Source: Myxococcales bacterium
GTDB taxonomy: Bacteria; Myxococcota_A; Polyangia; Polyangiales; Houyiibacteriaceae
Length of the DNA: 35,867 bases
Assembly (NCBI GenBank): GCA_009992505.1
Contig: JAACVI010000224.1
Coordinates: 1-35,867 of the forward strand
Reading direction: 5' to 3'
Shown here: one piece after another, positions 35,831 to 35,867 of the stretch
Numbering within the stretch: the stretch's first letter is position 1
Layout of the letters: each line of letters begins with the position of its first letter
Made by a program: the position numbers and the translations under genes
Notes under the pieces: model-generated
Database searches by the model: none
What the model saw: the letters and a program-made list of their open reading frames with translations, nothing else
What the model was told of the DNA's origin: nothing

Positions 35831-35867
35831 TTACTGGCCTTCCTGCGCCGATCCATCCCCGCTCGCG
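35831..35867 (-). CDS. Possible C-terminal end of a minus-strand gene
   Basis: Reading from the right edge on the minus strand gives A-S-G-D-G-S-A-Q-E-G-Q and then a TAA at 35831-35833. This looks like a hydrophilic C-terminus converging on the carboxylase-like gene 17 nt away. Only 11 codons are visible, so the call is weak. Confidence 0.2.
   Translation of the reverse strand, partial: ASGDGSAQEGQ

Noticed and set aside
35828-35867. Start of a plus-strand gene at the right edge (ATG 35828)
   Set aside because: No ribosome binding site and only 13 codons; the minus-strand reading looks slightly better but is also uncertain.

Overview
The window is GC-rich chromosomal DNA from a Gram-negative bacterium, most likely a myxobacterium (Myxococcota, Polyangia-like). 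This is inferred from very high GC, many lipobox lipoproteins, Asp-Ala-Gly linkers, a DUF448 (YlxR)-L7Ae fusion, a TatT-type TRAP pair and a sigma-54 promoter. No phage, transposase, CRISPR array, tRNA or rRNA was seen. Most of the window is core housekeeping DNA; the unusual items are individual genes and intergenic elements, not one large accessory island.

Layout. 1-4369 (minus): a TPR protein cut by the left edge, a four-helix membrane protein with helix histidines, HMG-CoA lyase and a lipoprotein. 4475-8297 (minus): yceD-rpmF-fabG-acpP-fabF-rpiB and a small four-cysteine protein, driven by a good sigma-70-type promoter at 8338-8365; plsX, fabH and fabD are missing from this otherwise classical cluster. 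8460-10625 (plus): a BisC-like molybdopterin oxidoreductase, whose 3' end overlaps a convergent lipoprotein gene. 11673-15027 (plus): a MoxR-type AAA ATPase and VWA protein joined by an ATGA overlap, then hisS. 15038-23747 (minus): the translation/transcription operon rimP-nusA-rnpM-infB-rbfA-nrnA-truB plus an AMIN-like secreted protein, with tight start/stop overlaps.

23803-29655: a terminator in front of rimP, a YbjN-like protein with a 42-residue secreted-peptide ORF before it, a TatT lipoprotein and TRAP solute-binding protein with no membrane subunits beside them, and a divergent inositol pair: CTP:inositol-1-phosphate cytidylyltransferase (minus) and myo-inositol-1-phosphate synthase (plus). 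A sigma-54 -24/-12 element lies ahead of the synthase. 29683-35867: a YkuD L,D-transpeptidase lipoprotein, a TonB-like anchored protein with a low-complexity linker, a perfect 16-bp tandem repeat, an HU-family protein, ybeY, and a biotin-carboxylase-like protein that has lost nearly all catalytic residues.

Best candidates for something undescribed: the apparent biotin carboxylase pseudoenzyme (34479-35813); the sigma-54-driven inositol locus that implies CDP-inositol; the pyrimidine-rich, duplicated leader in front of nusA; and the stand-alone TatT/TRAP binding-protein pair. All assignments come from reading the sequence and from memory of protein families; no database search was run.
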